Positions 1-8,478 of a stretch of 64,000 nucleotides of DNA are shown here, piece after piece. A program made the position numbers and the translations under genes. The first letter of the stretch is position 1. Each line of letters opens with the position of its first letter. The notes under the pieces are model-generated. The model saw nothing but the letters and a program-made list of their open reading frames with translations, had not been told where the DNA came from and made no database searches. The DNA is from a bacterium (GTDB lineage Bacteria; Hinthialibacterota; Hinthialibacteria; H5-UNCL2), in assembly GCA_015075175.1 (NCBI GenBank), contig JABTUV010000011.1, positions 71,392-135,391 of the forward strand, in the 5' to 3' direction.

Positions 1-260
1 TACTCGAGGACTCGGTTTTTCTTTTACGTGGGATCATCCACGGGCGTCTGTCTTCAGAGCAAAAGGCGGAAATGCAAGCCGTGTCCTCGAGTAGGCCCCG
101 CCGACGCACTCCCATAAGAGGCAACAAGTAACTTCGGGGCCGTATCGAGAGGCACGGCGACTCGCATGTGCCGGCGCCGCGTCCATGCCGTCCTCTCGAT
201 ATCCCTCGATACGCTCTGGGGGCTTACTCGGGACAAGGCGCGGCCCGAAGCGACGGCTCG
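1..260. repeat. Composite dispersed repeat R1 (CTCGAG-core), copy 1
   Basis: The left edge carries TACTCGAGGACTCGG near position 1, CGTGTCCTCGAGTAGG near 80-93 and CTCGATACG-type sequence near 200-215. The same ingredients, a CTCGAG core, GTATCGAGAGG-type strings and GGCCCCGAAG, recur at about 14840-15270 and 39260-39640, so this is a dispersed composite repeat of a few hundred bases. It has no open reading frame of its own. Positions 260-380 between it and the first gene hold nothing I can recognise. Confidence 0.6.
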
Positions 261-380
261 CACCGCGGCGAAGCACTCGTCGGGCCGCTCCCTGTGGACT
301 CGGTTCCTTCTTTCCCACTCTTGGGAGCGCCCGTTTTCAGCCCGGACGCGGAACGGCGACGTTCCCGCGTGCCGCCGCCT

Positions 381-2144
381 TCACCGGTCGAAGACGATGC
401 GCAAGCGATGCGGGTTGAACACGTCCGGGTGAGTCCAATCGTCGCCCACCGGCGAGAGCGGCAGCCAGGCGGTCCTTTCGCCGTCGTCCAGTTGAAAGCG
501 CCCCCCTCCATCGTGGAGCGGCCTGCCGTCGGCGTCCGTGACGAGCCGCCAGGCGCGCGAAACGTCCGCGTCCGCGCTGGACAAAGCCAGGCACAAGGGG
601 CCGTCAAACAGCGCCACCTTGCCCGGAGGCAGGTTGGGCGCCGGCACGATCCGCAATCCGCCGTCGAACACGAGCTGCAGCACGTCACCCGACTTCCAGC
701 GCCGCGACACGACCAGCCGGCCCGACTCGCGCCTGGGCTTGATCTTCTTTCCATTCAGCAGAACCGTCACGCTTTCCGCCCAGGCCGGCGCGCGCAGGCG
801 CACGGCGAACGTCCGCGCGCGGCTGCATTCCACGGCGACACCGGCGCAGCTGAGCCGCGGATAGTCGCTCGTGATCTCCAGGCGCACGCCCCGCTCGGGA
901 AAAGCGACCGTCGCCTCCGGATAGAGATTGACTTCGTAACCCTCCGGCCCATGCGTGATGATGTACCGTCCCAGCTGCCCCAGCGCCCAGGCCCCCCACA
1001 ACGAACAGCACCCGGGATTCTCGCTGCCGAAGCGCCCGTCCCAGCCCTGCCAAACCTTCCCGCCCACCACCTCCGCGTCGTAACCGCGATGCCCGAACCC
1101 GCCGGTGCAAAACTGGTTCATGGCGAAGTGGTTGACCAGCACGTGCTCGGCGTCGTCGAGAAATTCATCCTCGCCGGTCGCGTGGAACATCATCAGATTG
1201 ACGATCACGTAATCGGCCAGCGCGCAACCCTCGTCCTGCTCGGAACGGGGCATGCCCTCGGAAATGGCGCCGTCAACCAACCGCACCGCCTTGCACCAGG
1301 CGAGATAGTCGCGCGCGGGGTCAAGACACGTGGGATCGCCGGTCGCCTGATGAAGGTCGATGAGGCCGCGAATAAGCGAGAGGCTGTGGTGGGCGTGGCT
1401 GGTGCGACCCGCACGGCGGGCGAGACGTTGGGCCAGCGCCAGGGCGCGGCGGTCTCCGGCCTGGGAGTAGAGCGCGACCAGCCCGTCCAGGCAATGCCCG
1501 TAGAATTCATGCAGACAGCCGGTAGCGGAAGCGGGACGCTCCGCCGGCTCTCCGGGAACGCCCAGGCCCGCCACGTGGCGCTGCGCGCGACCGGCCGTCT
1601 CCCACGTGGGCGCCGTTTTCTCGAAGTACTCCGCCAGGCGCCGCGCCGCCAGAAGGCAGCGCCTATCGCCCGTGTCCGCGTAGGCGTCCATCATGCCGCG
1701 CAGGGCGAAGCCGGCCCCCGAGGGGATGCGCGCATCCTTCTGCTCCAGCGGCCTCTCGGGACCAAAGCATCCTTGAGCACTCTGGAAGAGCAGCGATTGA
1801 TCGAGCGCGAGTGCCCGCAGAGCGGGGACGCCCGGCCGCCCGCACGCCTCCGCGACCGAGAGAACCGACAGCCAGCGACCCACCTGGTCTCCCGGCCAGT
1901 CCCACCACAGTGCGCCCGGTGTTCCGCTCGCGCTGGCACGGAAACTCTCGGCGTTGTAGCGGTCGCCGCGCCCGAGCACGTTTTCAAAGGCGGCGTTGCG
2001 GCGCGCCGACAGTTCGCCTTCCAGCTTCACGTCCGGCAGCGCCGGCGTCTCACGCCGGCCGTACGCAATCGGCGACACCATGGCGCCCACGTGTAGAACG
2101 CCCGCCAGCGTGGCGGACGGGAAAATCGACGCGCGCGACCCCAT
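381..2144 (-). CDS. GH127-type (beta-L-arabinofuranosidase-like) glycoside hydrolase
   Basis: A 587-residue protein with the alpha/alpha-barrel plus beta-sandwich layout of the GH127/DUF1680 family, which removes arabinofuranosyl and related sugars from glycans. The zinc and nucleophile cysteine motif is visible as Glu305-Gly-Cys307 and Cys379-Cys380, matching the ExC and CC pairs of characterised GH127 enzymes. Tryptophan-rich segments such as LWWDWPGDQ near residue 80 and WQGWDGRF near 366 fit a sugar-binding cleft. No clear signal peptide is seen, but the start is uncertain: a GGAGGG ribosome-binding site precedes the ATG at 2144. Part of the N-terminus (YGRRETPALP) is encoded by sequence resembling repeat R7. 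The exact substrate cannot be told. Confidence 0.8.
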   Translation of the reverse strand: MGSRASIFPSATLAGVLHVGAMVSPIAYGRRETPALPDVKLEGELSARRNAAFENVLGRGDRYNAESFRASASGTPGALWWDWPGDQVGRWLSVLSVAEACGRPGVPALRALALDQSLLFQSAQGCFGPERPLEQKDARIPSGAGFALRGMMDAYADTGDRRCLLAARRLAEYFEKTAPTWETAGRAQRHVAGLGVPGEPAERPASATGCLHEFYGHCLDGLVALYSQAGDRRALALAQRLARRAGRTSHAHHSLSLIRGLIDLHQATGDPTCLDPARDYLAWCKAVRLVDGAISEGMPRSEQDEGCALADYVIVNLMMFHATGEDEFLDDAEHVLVNHFAMNQFCTGGFGHRGYDAEVVGGKVWQGWDGRFGSENPGCCSLWGAWALGQLGRYIITHGPEGYEVNLYPEATVAFPERGVRLEITSDYPRLSCAGVAVECSRARTFAVRLRAPAWAESVTVLLNGKKIKPRRESGRLVVSRRWKSGDVLQLVFDGGLRIVPAPNLPPGKVALFDGPLCLALSSADADVSRAWRLVTDADGRPLHDGGGRFQLDDGERTAWLPLSPVGDDWTHPDVFNPHRLRIVFDR

Positions 2145-2172
2145 GCCCTGCCTTCCCTCCAGAGTACAACCT

Positions 2173-2221
2173 GGAGTTCAAACTTCAGTTTGCCTGTAAG
2201 CCAAGCTGAAGCTGGTACTCC
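2173..2221. repeat. Dispersed hairpin repeat R2, copy 1
   Basis: The left arm GGAGTTCAAACTTCAGTTTG (2173-2192) faces an imperfect inverted arm CAAGCTGAAGCTGGTACTCC (2202-2221), giving a hairpin with a 9-base loop. Two tandem relatives lie at 8483-8578. It sits between two same-strand genes, seven bases beyond the TAG stop of the upstream hydrolase gene, so it may act as a transcript 3' end or stabiliser. Confidence 0.7.
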
Positions 2222-2227
2222 GGGGAC

Positions 2228-3994
2228 CTAATGCCCCGCCGGGCCTTCGCGCGTTCCGCCCGCAAGCGGAGCCGGCGAAGCGTCCACGCGCTGGAAGCGC
2301 AGGTTTTGCACCCGCCCCGCGTGCAGCTTGAAGCCCTCCACGCCGCCCTGCGCATCGCGCAGGAATGCGTACTGGGTCCCGCCCAGGCGGAACACGTCCG
2401 ACGGCTCCGGCCGCTCCGTCGGCGCCGGTTGCAGGGGACCCCGTCGATATTCCCCCTGGCGCACGAACAACTGGTCGTCCTCCACCTCGAATCGATAGAC
2501 GACCTCCAGTTCGTCGTTGTAGTACTCGCCCGCGAATTGCAGCAGGTCGTCGGGCGTATGCTCGACGGTATACTGGGGCACGAGCAGCCACTCGCGCCGC
2601 CCGTCGTAGAGCGCCTGCACGTGGTAGCCGCCCTCCGGCTGCGGCTTCCACTCGAAGCGATAGTAGCGGTCGGTCGGCGTATTCACCCCCACAAACAACG
2701 TGTCGCTGACCGCCGCCAGGTCGAAGCGCGCCGACCGCGTCGACACCGACAAGGTCGCGCCCCGGATATAGAAGCGATAGATGCTGCCCGTCTCAGTGTT
2801 GCGGTAGCTGCCGACCTTGTCCTCCAACGCACTCCGCGGCAACTCCACGAATTTCAGGTCGGGCGGCGGCTTCTGCCCGCTCTCCTCCTCCCGGAAACGG
2901 TCCGACAGGCAGATGTCCGCGATCCGGTACACGAAATTGCCCGGATTGACCTCGGAATAATTGGCCAGCACGATCACGGAGAAGTTCGCCTCCGGGAATT
3001 GCACCCACTCGGAGCGGAACGCCCCGAACGCCCCCGAATGGCCGATCGTGCGCAGCCCGTTGTAACGCGACAGGTACAGCCCCAGCCCGTAGTTGCACTC
3101 GCGCCCGTCGTTCAGCTTGCCGGGAACCTGCATCTCGGCGATGAGACTCGCGTCCCCCACAATCGGATGGTAGAAGTTCCGGTCCCAGAGCAGCAGGTCT
3201 CGCACCGTGGACATCATGCCCCCGCAGCCCATCACCAGGTTGGAAGGCTCAAAGCTGAGGCCGAACTCCGTCTCCTGATCGTTCTTGGTGTAATAACCCC
3301 AAGCGCGATACGGCACGACCTCGGTGTAATCGTCGTGAAAGTGCGTCTGCTTCATGCCCAGGGGTTTGAAGATGCGCCGGTCCGCGAACTCGCGCAGCGT
3401 CAGTCCCGAAACCCGCTCCACGACCAGCGACAAGAGCAGGTAGCCCGAGTTGGTGTACGAGTGCTCTTCGCCTACGGGGAAGTTGAGGTCCTTCTGGCGA
3501 GCCAGGAGCGGCAGCACGCCCTCCTCAGTGCGATAGAGCTGCGTGTTCTTGCCCGCCATGTAGACCAGCGCCAGGTAGTCGCGCAAGCCCGCCGTGTGGT
3601 GGCAGAGATGGCGGAGCGTGATGGGCCGTCCGTAGTCCGGCATCTCGGGGATGTACTTGCGCACGTCGTCGTCCAACGAGAGCCGGCCCTCCCGGGCCAA
3701 AAGCAGGATGCAAAACGCCGTGAACTGCTTGGACATCGAGTAGATGTGGAAGGGCGTGGTCACGTCGTTGGGCAGGCCGCTCTCCAGGCTGGCCATGCCG
3801 AAGCCTCTTTCATAAACAAGAGTACCGTCTTGAATGATACCGACCGCGCAGCCGGGGATGTCGGGATAGTTGAGGGGGGCGAAGAGGCGGTCGATGCGGC
3901 GGATTTGATCGCGGGTCAATCCTGCGTGGGCGGAGATAATCGAAAGGCCGCCCAGAAGGGCCAGGGAGACAAGCGAGCGCACGGTCAGTCGCAT
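2228..3994 (-). CDS. Secreted serine beta-lactamase-family hydrolase (class C/esterase type)
   Basis: A 588-residue protein with an N-terminal signal peptide (hydrophobic stretch 8-24). The catalytic triad motifs of the Beta-lactamase (PF00144) fold are present: SxxK at Ser86-Met-Ser-Lys89, YxN at Tyr180-Thr-Asn182, and HxG at His319-Ser-Gly321. The region after about residue 370 is a beta-rich C-terminal extension of the kind often found on D-aminopeptidase or esterase-like members. The family covers DD-peptidases, D-aminopeptidases and esterases. Nothing indicates antibiotic resistance, and the substrate is unknown. It lies upstream of the GH127 gene on the same strand with an 83-bp gap holding hairpin R2, so the two may be co-transcribed. 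Confidence 0.85.
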   Translation of the reverse strand: MRLTVRSLVSLALLGGLSIISAHAGLTRDQIRRIDRLFAPLNYPDIPGCAVGIIQDGTLVYERGFGMASLESGLPNDVTTPFHIYSMSKQFTAFCILLLAREGRLSLDDDVRKYIPEMPDYGRPITLRHLCHHTAGLRDYLALVYMAGKNTQLYRTEEGVLPLLARQKDLNFPVGEEHSYTNSGYLLLSLVVERVSGLTLREFADRRIFKPLGMKQTHFHDDYTEVVPYRAWGYYTKNDQETEFGLSFEPSNLVMGCGGMMSTVRDLLLWDRNFYHPIVGDASLIAEMQVPGKLNDGRECNYGLGLYLSRYNGLRTIGHSGAFGAFRSEWVQFPEANFSVIVLANYSEVNPGNFVYRIADICLSDRFREEESGQKPPPDLKFVELPRSALEDKVGSYRNTETGSIYRFYIRGATLSVSTRSARFDLAAVSDTLFVGVNTPTDRYYRFEWKPQPEGGYHVQALYDGRREWLLVPQYTVEHTPDDLLQFAGEYYNDELEVVYRFEVEDDQLFVRQGEYRRGPLQPAPTERPEPSDVFRLGGTQYAFLRDAQGGVEGFKLHAGRVQNLRFQRVDASPAPLAGGTREGPAGH

Positions 3995-4042
3995 GGACGT
4001 TGGTACTCCGATGTGGAATTGGGGAAGGCGCGCCTACTGGTC

Positions 4043-4092
4043 GGCGCAGCACGCTGCGCAAGCGCCGAACGCGCAGCACGCTGCGCAACTAC
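4043..4092. repeat. Repeat R3 (GCGCAGCACGCTGCGC palindrome), two tandem copies
   Basis: Two copies of the palindrome GCGCAGCACGCTGCGCA occur at 4044-4060 and 4071-4087, the second continuing into ACTA. Single copies recur at 30582-30603, 31307-31328, 34741-34761 and 37672-37692. The flanking 3995-4185 stretch upstream of the hydrolase gene holds nothing else recognisable. Confidence 0.75.
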
Positions 4093-4185
4093 GGGGCACA
4101 ACCTCCCACTCTACTAAACGCGCGTCCACGGATTGGTTACGCAGCCGGCGCAAAAACCTCCCCCCCCGTCGGATGTCATAACATC

Positions 4186-4476
4186 CTATCGAGGCGCGGC
4201 TTGCGGTGAGGCGGCGGCCGGCATGTCGTGGATCGCCTCGCTGTAAACCACGCCCCGCAAGGCCGGCACATGCTGGTCCAACGCCGGATCGGAGACGGCA
4301 TGGTCGAACCACGGATCGGGCGGCCGGGGGCTGGCGGGAACCTCCGGCAGGAGACCCAGGCGCCCGCTGGGGGCCGCCGCCGGCGCGTTCGCCGGCGCAC
4401 CCACCATCAGGTACGCCGCCAGGAAAACCATTGCGAACAACGCGTAGAACAGGATAAGGTGGTGGGAACGTTTCAC
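4186..4476 (-). CDS. Small single-pass membrane protein, function unknown
   Basis: A 96-residue product starting at GTG, eight bases after a GGGGAG ribosome-binding site. Residues 8-26 form one hydrophobic helix (LFYALFAMVFLAAYLMV). The rest is Pro/Ala-rich and predicted extracytoplasmic, with a DPWFDHAVSDPALDQHVP segment. A good promoter lies about 30 bases upstream. It resembles no family I know. The promoter, ribosome-binding site and membrane segment together support a real gene. Confidence 0.55.
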   Translation of the reverse strand: MKRSHHLILFYALFAMVFLAAYLMVGAPANAPAAAPSGRLGLLPEVPASPRPPDPWFDHAVSDPALDQHVPALRGVVYSEAIHDMPAAASPQAAPR

Positions 4477-4508
4477 CGGACGAACTCCCCGCAGTTTGGC
4501 ATGGTCTT

Positions 4509-4536
4509 ATTCTGCCTCGTGGCGACTTCCTGTCAA
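4509..4536 (-). promoter_or_regulatory. Sigma70-type promoter for the small membrane protein
   Basis: On the minus strand TTGACA (4536-4531) is separated by 16 bp from CAGAAT (4514-4509). It lies about 30 bp upstream of the GTG start at 4476, with the ribosome-binding site in between. Confidence 0.5.
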
Positions 4537-4639
4537 GCAGGATGCGGCCTCGGGAGACCGCCCTTCGACACGGACGGCCTGAAGCGAAGGAGGTCATCCG
4601 CATCAACATAGACTTTGCGCGCGCTTCAGGCCATCCTGC

Positions 4640-4834
4640 TCAGGGCTGTCGGGTCGGTTGTCCGATGGACTTGTAGACCGACGATAACCGGAACCGACTG
4701 GGCTGAGCAGCTGCATAAACAGAAACCGAAGGCCCTGAGTCCGCCGCGGCGGATCGAAGGGCCGGCTTGGACGCTCTCGACCCCCTTGATACGGCCGTCG
4801 GCTCCCCCCTTGTTAAGAGGGGAAGGATTCAGGC
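4640..4834. repeat. Dispersed repeat R4, copy 1
   Basis: This stretch contains CTGAGCAGCTGCATAAACAG, then AACCGAAGGCCCTGAG and GGCTTGGACGCTC, ending in CTCCCCCCTTGTTAAGAGGGG. Related sequence with the same order of blocks is at about 34605-34700 and 58319-58530. It occupies most of the 367-bp gap before the glycosyltransferase gene and has no coding potential. No separate promoter for the glycosyltransferase was found. Confidence 0.6.
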
Positions 4835-4843
4835 AGGAACCGC

Positions 4844-6334
4844 GTGACACTTACAACCGCGCTTCATCGTCCCGTCCCGCAGGCGCACCTCGCGCTGGTC
4901 GCCATCGTGCTCCTGGGCGCCGGTTTGCGCCTGCCCGGCCTTTTCAGCGAAAGCCTCTGGTCCGACGAGGCCATCAGCGTGCGCCTGGCGCGCCTGCCCG
5001 CGCTCGAGCTGATCAGGACGACCGCCGAGGACGTGCATCCGCCGCTCTACTATCTCCTGTTGAAACTCTGGATGCAGATGTTCGGCGAGAGCGAGGCGGC
5101 GCTGCGCTCGCTCTCCTGGGTCTTGGGCGTGGCCGCGCTGCCCCTCGCCTACCGCGTCTTTCGCAGGTTGGCCCCGGACGAGCACGGCCTGGCGCCGGCG
5201 ACGACCGCCCTCCTGGCGTTCGGCGACATGCACGCTTACTACAGCCTGGAGGTCCGTAATTACGCGCTGGTCGCGTTTCTGGGGCTTTTGGCGACGGACT
5301 TTCTCGTCACGGCCCGCGGGGCGGTGCGCGGTGCGCACCCTACCGTGGCGTATGCAGTAGTGATGGGGGCGGCGCTCTATACACACTACTTCGCGGGGTT
5401 TCTCTGGCTGGCTCATGTCGCCTGGATGACGTGGGAACGGCCCACCGGCGGCTCGCGGCGGCTCTCTTTGCGCCGGATCATCCTGCTGGCCTCTCCCCTG
5501 GCGCTCTTTGCGCCGTGGAGCCTCGTGGTACTGCATCAGGTGCGGCTGGGCGACATGGCCTGGATGGCGGGTCAACTCGTGCCGGTCTCGCCCCAGTTCA
5601 TGTTCTGGACGGCGGGACGGCTGACGTATTTCGGCGAGGCGCCCGCCGTCTGTTGGCCGGCGGTGGGATTCTTCGCCGTGGCCATCCTGCCGGCGCTGCT
5701 TTTGGGCGCCGCAGCGGCCCTCCGGCCCGGACCGCGGCGCGCCGCGGCCCGGCTGTGCCTGGCCGCCGGCCCCGGCGTGCTGCTCTTCGTTTTCATCATT
5801 TCACTGTGGAAACGCATCTACCTCTCGCGCTTCTTCACGCTCACGACTCCCTTCTGGTTCGGATTGATCGTGTGCGGCCTCTGGACGCTGCCCCGGCCGG
5901 GATTGCGGCGCGCTTGGCTGGCGCTGCTGCTGGTCGGGACGCTCTACTACTCGATTGACGCCCGGCTCTTGCCGCGCCGGCCGCAATGGCGGCAAGCGGC
6001 CGCGCTCGTCCTCCGCCAAGGTCCGCCCGAGGCCCTCGTAGTCCTGCACGCCGGTTTCACCCAGGACCTCTGGAACTACTACGCCCCCGACTGGCGCGGC
6101 CATGTCTTTCCCACCCGGCCCCTCGCGCCCGGACAGGACTGGGAGGCGGTCGCCCGGCAAATCGTGGACGCGGCAGGAGGGCGGCCGGTGTGGCTCATCC
6201 TTTCGGGCACGGGCATCCTGGATCCCGCCTGGCAGCTGGAGCCGCTGCTCCTGCAGCGTAGCCGCGACGCGCGCGTGTATCGCTTCGGCGGCGACCTGGC
6301 CGTAGTACGCCTGGGACCGCTTTCCGGCCCCTGA
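4844..6334 (+). CDS. GT39-like (ArnT/PMT superfamily) membrane glycosyltransferase
   Basis: A 496-residue polytopic membrane protein. Near residue 40 it has the LWSDEAIS motif, the acidic pair in the first periplasmic loop of PMT/ArnT/GT-C enzymes, followed by EDVHPPLYYLLLKLW around 63-77, which is typical of this superfamily. About ten hydrophobic helices follow. Such enzymes transfer sugar from a polyprenyl-phosphate donor to lipid or protein outside the cytoplasmic membrane. The donor could come from a GT2 dolichol-phosphate-mannose-synthase-like enzyme such as the one at 54048-54782, but that link is inference. The acceptor is unknown. Confidence 0.8.
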   Translation: MTLTTALHRPVPQAHLALVAIVLLGAGLRLPGLFSESLWSDEAISVRLARLPALELIRTTAEDVHPPLYYLLLKLWMQMFGESEAALRSLSWVLGVAALPLAYRVFRRLAPDEHGLAPATTALLAFGDMHAYYSLEVRNYALVAFLGLLATDFLVTARGAVRGAHPTVAYAVVMGAALYTHYFAGFLWLAHVAWMTWERPTGGSRRLSLRRIILLASPLALFAPWSLVVLHQVRLGDMAWMAGQLVPVSPQFMFWTAGRLTYFGEAPAVCWPAVGFFAVAILPALLLGAAAALRPGPRRAAARLCLAAGPGVLLFVFIISLWKRIYLSRFFTLTTPFWFGLIVCGLWTLPRPGLRRAWLALLLVGTLYYSIDARLLPRRPQWRQAAALVLRQGPPEALVVLHAGFTQDLWNYYAPDWRGHVFPTRPLAPGQDWEAVARQIVDAAGGRPVWLILSGTGILDPAWQLEPLLLQRSRDARVYRFGGDLAVVRLGPLSGP

Positions 6335-6376
6335 CCGCATGCGCCGTCGCCCCAACCGGCCCGTGGCCGACTTCAG

Positions 6377-6404
6377 TTGACCCGACCACCCATTCTGCTA
6401 CCAT
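6377..6404 (+). promoter_or_regulatory. Sigma70-type promoter upstream of the 6437 gene
   Basis: TTGACC (6377-6382) and TACCAT (6399-6404) are separated by 16 bp, 33 bp ahead of the ATG at 6437. It would drive the small membrane protein and the following symporter gene. Confidence 0.5.
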
Positions 6405-6436
6405 CGCCCCACGTCCACCAACTGCCCTGAAGCACG

Positions 6437-6634
6437 ATGGAAGGCACGCCGCTCTTCACGTTCCTGTATCACTACGGCCTGGGAGGCCTCCTCTTCCTGG
6501 CCGGAATGCTCCTGGCCTGGCGGGCCGGCGCGCTCGAATTCTCCACCCGCAGCCAGCGCGTCTGGGTCATCGTGCTGCTCGTGGGACTGCTTCTCTACCT
6601 GGCCGGCCACGCCTTCTTCCAGTTCTTCACCTGA
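6437..6634 (+). CDS. Small two-helix membrane protein preceding symporter
   Basis: A 65-residue protein with two hydrophobic helices, about residues 12-29 and 43-62, separated by the short loop EFSTRSQR. It lies 53 bp before the annotated symporter start and under a plausible promoter. A small membrane protein just ahead of a solute:sodium symporter often serves as a companion subunit, but I do not recognise this one as a known symporter subunit family. The role is inference from position. Confidence 0.6.
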   Translation: MEGTPLFTFLYHYGLGGLLFLAGMLLAWRAGALEFSTRSQRVWVIVLLVGLLLYLAGHAFFQFFT

Positions 6635-6687
6635 GGCCCCTCCCTTGCCCGACCACCATCAACCTGGGGACCGGACTCGACCTGGCC

Positions 6688-8478
6688 GTGGTCGTCATCT
6701 ACTTCCTCGCCATCCTCGGCTTCGGCGCCTTCTTCGGCAGGTACACCAAGACCACCAAGGACTTCTTTTTGGCCGGCCAGAAGTTCAGCTGGTGGTTGAT
6801 CGCGACCAGTTGCGTGGCCAGCCTCGTCGGCTCCTACTCGTTCGTGAAGTACAGCGAGATGTCCTTCAAGCATGGATTTTCCGGGACCTACGGCTATCTC
6901 AACGACTGGTTCTGGATGCCGTTCTGGATTCTGGGCTGGCTGCCGATCATCTACTTCACGCGCACCACGTCGGTTCCGGAATATTTCGAGCGGCGTTTCG
7001 GGAGAGACGCGCGCGCCGCGGCGACCGTCATCATACTGCTCTACATGATCGGCTACATCAGCATCAACCTGGTGACCATGGCGACGGCCTTGGACCCGCT
7101 GCTGGGATGGGGCAAGTTCAACCTGGCCGTGATCGTGGCCGTCATCTGCGCGATTTACGTGACGGCGGGCGGGCAGACTTCGGTCATCATGACCGATCTG
7201 GCGCAGGGATTCCTGCTCCTCATTGCGGGGGTCGCCATTCTCTTTCTGGGCGTGGCCTACGTGGGCGGATGGCAGAGTTTCTGGAACGCCTTGCCCGGTT
7301 CGTTCAAGCACGCCCTGCCCAACTTCGCCGCCGATCCTAACTTCTCGACCGCGGGCGTGTTCTGGCAGGACGGCATGGCCAACAGCGCCGCCTTCTGGTT
7401 CATGAACCAGGGCATCATCCTGCGCTTTCTGTCGGCCAAGAGCGTGGAGGACGGACGCAAGGCGGCGACCGCCACGCTGCTGGTGCTGATGCCTTTGGCG
7501 GCGATTGCCGTCTGCGACGCGGGCTGGATCGGCCGCGCCATGGTCAATCTCAACCTGGGCCAGATCCCCGCCGACGTGGATCCGCGGCAGATCTTCGTAG
7601 TCGTCACCGAGCGCATCTGCCGCCCCGGCGTCTTCGGGCTGGTGCTGGCGGCGCTGACCGCCGCCCTCATGTCGACCATCGATACCCTCATCAACGCGGT
7701 GTCCGCGGTGACCGTCAACGACCTGTATCGCCCCTATCTCGCGCGCAACCGGAGCGACCGGCACTATCTGGCCGCGGCGCGCTGGATCAGCCTGGCCGCG
7801 GCCGGCCTGGGCGTCGCGCTCTATCCGGTCTTCAACCAGAAGTCGCTCTACGTGGCCCACGGCGCCTTCACCGCCGCCATCACCCCGCCCATGGTCGTCG
7901 CCATCGTCTTGGGCATGGCCTGGAGGCGCTACAATCGCTGGGGCGTGCTGGCGACGCTGATCGGCGGCGCCCTGGCCATTTTCGCCAGCTTCGCCCGGCC
8001 CGGCCTGCTCTCGCCCTTCCGCATCGGCGCCGTGGGAGATGAATACATCCGCGCCTATTACGGTCTCGTGGTGTGCCTCGTGCTGGGGGTCGCCGCGTCG
8101 CTCTTGTCGAGACGGCCCGAACCCCAGCGACTGGCCGGCTACGTGTGGGGACCGCAGCGCGCGCTGATGCGCATGTTCAAAGGCTCCGAGCCCAACCTGG
8201 CCAAGGGCGAGGTAGCCGCCTGCACGACCCAGCTGGATGAACAACTTGCGGAAGGCACGGTGCGCGCGCCGGCTTCGGCCATGCGCACCATGCAGGCCCG
8301 CCCCGGCGACCTCGTACTGGTCTCGCGCCCGGGCTGGTGGCATGGAGGCGTCCTGGCCGCCCACGCCCGCCTCGGCGAACCGTTGCCCGACGGCGAGCCC
8401 ATGCGTATTCCCAGGGACGTACTGGCGCAACTGAGCATCCCGGAAGGACGAACCGCGCATGTGGAAAAGATTTTTTGA
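6688..8478 (+). CDS. Sodium:solute symporter (SSS family)
   Basis: A protein of about 600 residues with 13 or more hydrophobic helices and the SSS-family blocks: DFFLAGQKFSWWLIATS near the start, TTSVPEYFERRFGRD around residue 95, and the GQTSVIMTDLAQGFLLL helix around residue 165. SSS proteins import sugars, amino acids, vitamins or carboxylates with sodium; sugar transport is plausible beside the glycosidases. The only standard in-frame start is GTG at 6688, inside the first helix. The family's usual N-terminus begins about ten codons earlier, at an ATC codon (6658), so the true start may be non-canonical or altered by error. The soluble C-terminal 100 residues are unusual and continue to the stop just before repeat R2. 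Confidence 0.88.
   Translation: MVVIYFLAILGFGAFFGRYTKTTKDFFLAGQKFSWWLIATSCVASLVGSYSFVKYSEMSFKHGFSGTYGYLNDWFWMPFWILGWLPIIYFTRTTSVPEYFERRFGRDARAAATVIILLYMIGYISINLVTMATALDPLLGWGKFNLAVIVAVICAIYVTAGGQTSVIMTDLAQGFLLLIAGVAILFLGVAYVGGWQSFWNALPGSFKHALPNFAADPNFSTAGVFWQDGMANSAAFWFMNQGIILRFLSAKSVEDGRKAATATLLVLMPLAAIAVCDAGWIGRAMVNLNLGQIPADVDPRQIFVVVTERICRPGVFGLVLAALTAALMSTIDTLINAVSAVTVNDLYRPYLARNRSDRHYLAAARWISLAAAGLGVALYPVFNQKSLYVAHGAFTAAITPPMVVAIVLGMAWRRYNRWGVLATLIGGALAIFASFARPGLLSPFRIGAVGDEYIRAYYGLVVCLVLGVAASLLSRRPEPQRLAGYVWGPQRALMRMFKGSEPNLAKGEVAACTTQLDEQLAEGTVRAPASAMRTMQARPGDLVLVSRPGWWHGGVLAAHARLGEPLPDGEPMRIPRDVLAQLSIPEGRTAHVEKIF

Noticed and set aside
168-2096. 642-residue frame antisense to the first GH127-type gene
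   Set aside because: It is an Arg/Pro-rich shadow produced by high GC; the opposite strand has a recognisable enzyme with active-site residues and a ribosome-binding site.
2228-3994. Antibiotic-resistance beta-lactamase
   Set aside because: The fold family is broad and the long C-terminal extension fits esterase or D-aminopeptidase relatives. No resistance context.
2231-4117. 628-residue frame antisense to the beta-lactamase-like gene
   Set aside because: Shadow frame; the minus strand has SxxK, YxN and HxG motifs.
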